DNA of 64,000 nucleotides from Ketogulonicigenium robustum (GTDB lineage Bacteria; Pseudomonadota; Alphaproteobacteria; Rhodobacterales; Rhodobacteraceae): NCBI RefSeq assembly GCF_002117445.1, contig NZ_CP019938.1, positions 162,431 to 226,430 on the forward strand, written 5' to 3'. Positions 63,817 to 64,000 of this stretch are shown in pieces. The notes beneath the pieces were generated by a model, which was not told the DNA's origin, did no database searches, and saw only the letters and a list, made by a program, of their open reading frames with translations. Each line of letters begins with the position of its first letter. The stretch's first letter is position 1. Both the position numbers and the translations under genes were made by a program.

Positions 63817-63832
63817 CTTCCCCGCGGGGAAG
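63817..63832. repeat. Perfect 16-base palindrome in the origin region
   Basis: CTTCCCCGCGGGGAAG is fully self-complementary and stands in a pyrimidine-rich tract. Such dyads occur as partition or initiator sites near plasmid origins. The function here is unknown. Confidence 0.6.
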
Positions 63833-64000
63833 GTGTCTTCCCCCTGCCCTTCCCGCTGCCAACGGTGTTTTCGCCGTTTTCCAACGCTATTTCGATATTT
63901 GTCAGATTTGACGCTTTCTCATAACTAATGTTTTGCCGTTTGATCCGTTCCATCGTATTCCTAAGGCAGCAGTAATCTACGTTGTAAAACCGGAACAGGC

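Larger units (their letters stand above)
63096..64000. other. Candidate replication origin region upstream of the initiator gene
   Basis: Just over 900 bases upstream of the initiator, almost without convincing genes. The plus strand is strongly pyrimidine-rich (63740-63860), AT-rich patches lie at 63670-63760 and 63890-63960, and two perfect inverted repeats occur (63715-63735 and 63817-63832). TCTTCCCC is repeated at 63816 and 63836. I found no clear DnaA boxes or iterons by eye. The place and composition suggest oriV. Confidence 0.4.

Noticed and set aside
63765..63953. 62-codon minus-strand frame with AGGA ahead of its ATG
   Set aside because: Its second half is translated from the pyrimidine-rich palindromic tract and is low-complexity; I see no domain, so I left it out of the gene list.
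63096..64000. CRISPR or iteron array in the pyrimidine-rich right end
   Set aside because: No regular repeat-spacer spacing is present; only two TCTTCCCC copies and isolated dyads.

Overview
This window reads as a GC-rich alphaproteobacterial replicon of the Rhodobacteraceae, most likely a large plasmid of Ketogulonicigenium or a close relative. The main clues are a secreted PQQ dehydrogenase at 15009-16751 that closely resembles the Ketogulonicigenium sorbose/sorbosone dehydrogenases as I recall them, several FAD (GMC) dehydrogenases with companion subunits, many decayed genes, and at the right end a DnaA-like plasmid initiator (62403-63095, minus) of the type known from Rhodobacterales plasmids. 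The species call is inference from remembered sequences, not from a search.

Layout. 1-4.7 kb: sugar/glycoside oxidation (a Gfo/Idh/MocA oxidoreductase cut by the window edge, a GMC flavoprotein with an Fe-S-type cysteine set, its small subunit, and a secreted TIM-barrel epimerase-like protein) behind a LacI-type operator. 4.75-7.4 kb: a DNA repair pair, radical SAM protein plus DUF4130-UdgX fusion. 7.4-11.5 kb (minus): haem/siderophore uptake (binding protein, siderophore-interacting reductase, TonB receptor). 11.7-14.8 kb (minus): folate-independent methionine synthase MesD, its partner MesX (DUF1852) and a MetR regulator. 15-20.4 kb: the PQQ dehydrogenase, then a three-subunit membrane dehydrogenase whose flavoprotein gene carries a one-base frameshift and whose small subunit appears to start at ATT. 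20.5-22.6 kb: a small SH3 lipoprotein and relics of a MarR regulator and a Tat-exported FAD dehydrogenase. 22.7-30.8 kb: a serine hydrolase and an OxyR-like LysR regulator, divergent from a complete mrpABCDEFG cation/proton antiporter operon.

31-42.7 kb: a peptide ABC importer (fused DppD-DppF ATPase, binding protein, two permeases), an M14-type metallopeptidase, a GntR regulator, PxpA, a PxpB-PxpC fusion and a biotin carboxylase-BCCP fusion. Together they look like a peptide/lactam uptake and ring-opening pathway. 42.8-44.5 kb: a BCCT betaine-type transporter. 44.6-47.9 kb: a catalase-like protein, an unrecognised 239-aa protein and a DyP peroxidase, probably one operon. 47.9-55.2 kb: iron-siderophore import (an orphan binding protein on minus; then an RpiR regulator, FepC/D/G-like ABC parts, a sucrase/ferredoxin-like Fe-S protein and a FepB-like binding protein on plus). 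55.5-62.4 kb: a TetR regulator, a five-part Liv-type ABC transporter, a GAF protein and an amidohydrolase, all closely packed. 62.4-64 kb: the replication initiator and a non-coding, pyrimidine-rich region with palindromes that is a candidate origin.

Most operons are tightly packed with ATGA/TGATG overlaps. I saw no tRNA, rRNA, CRISPR array or insertion sequence. The least ordinary features are the lactam/carboxylase gene set at 36-42.7 kb, the catalase-like/unknown/DyP trio, the frameshift and ATT-start pair in the dehydrogenase operon, and the OxyR-like protein that lacks the peroxidatic cysteine but sits beside an OxyR-type site.
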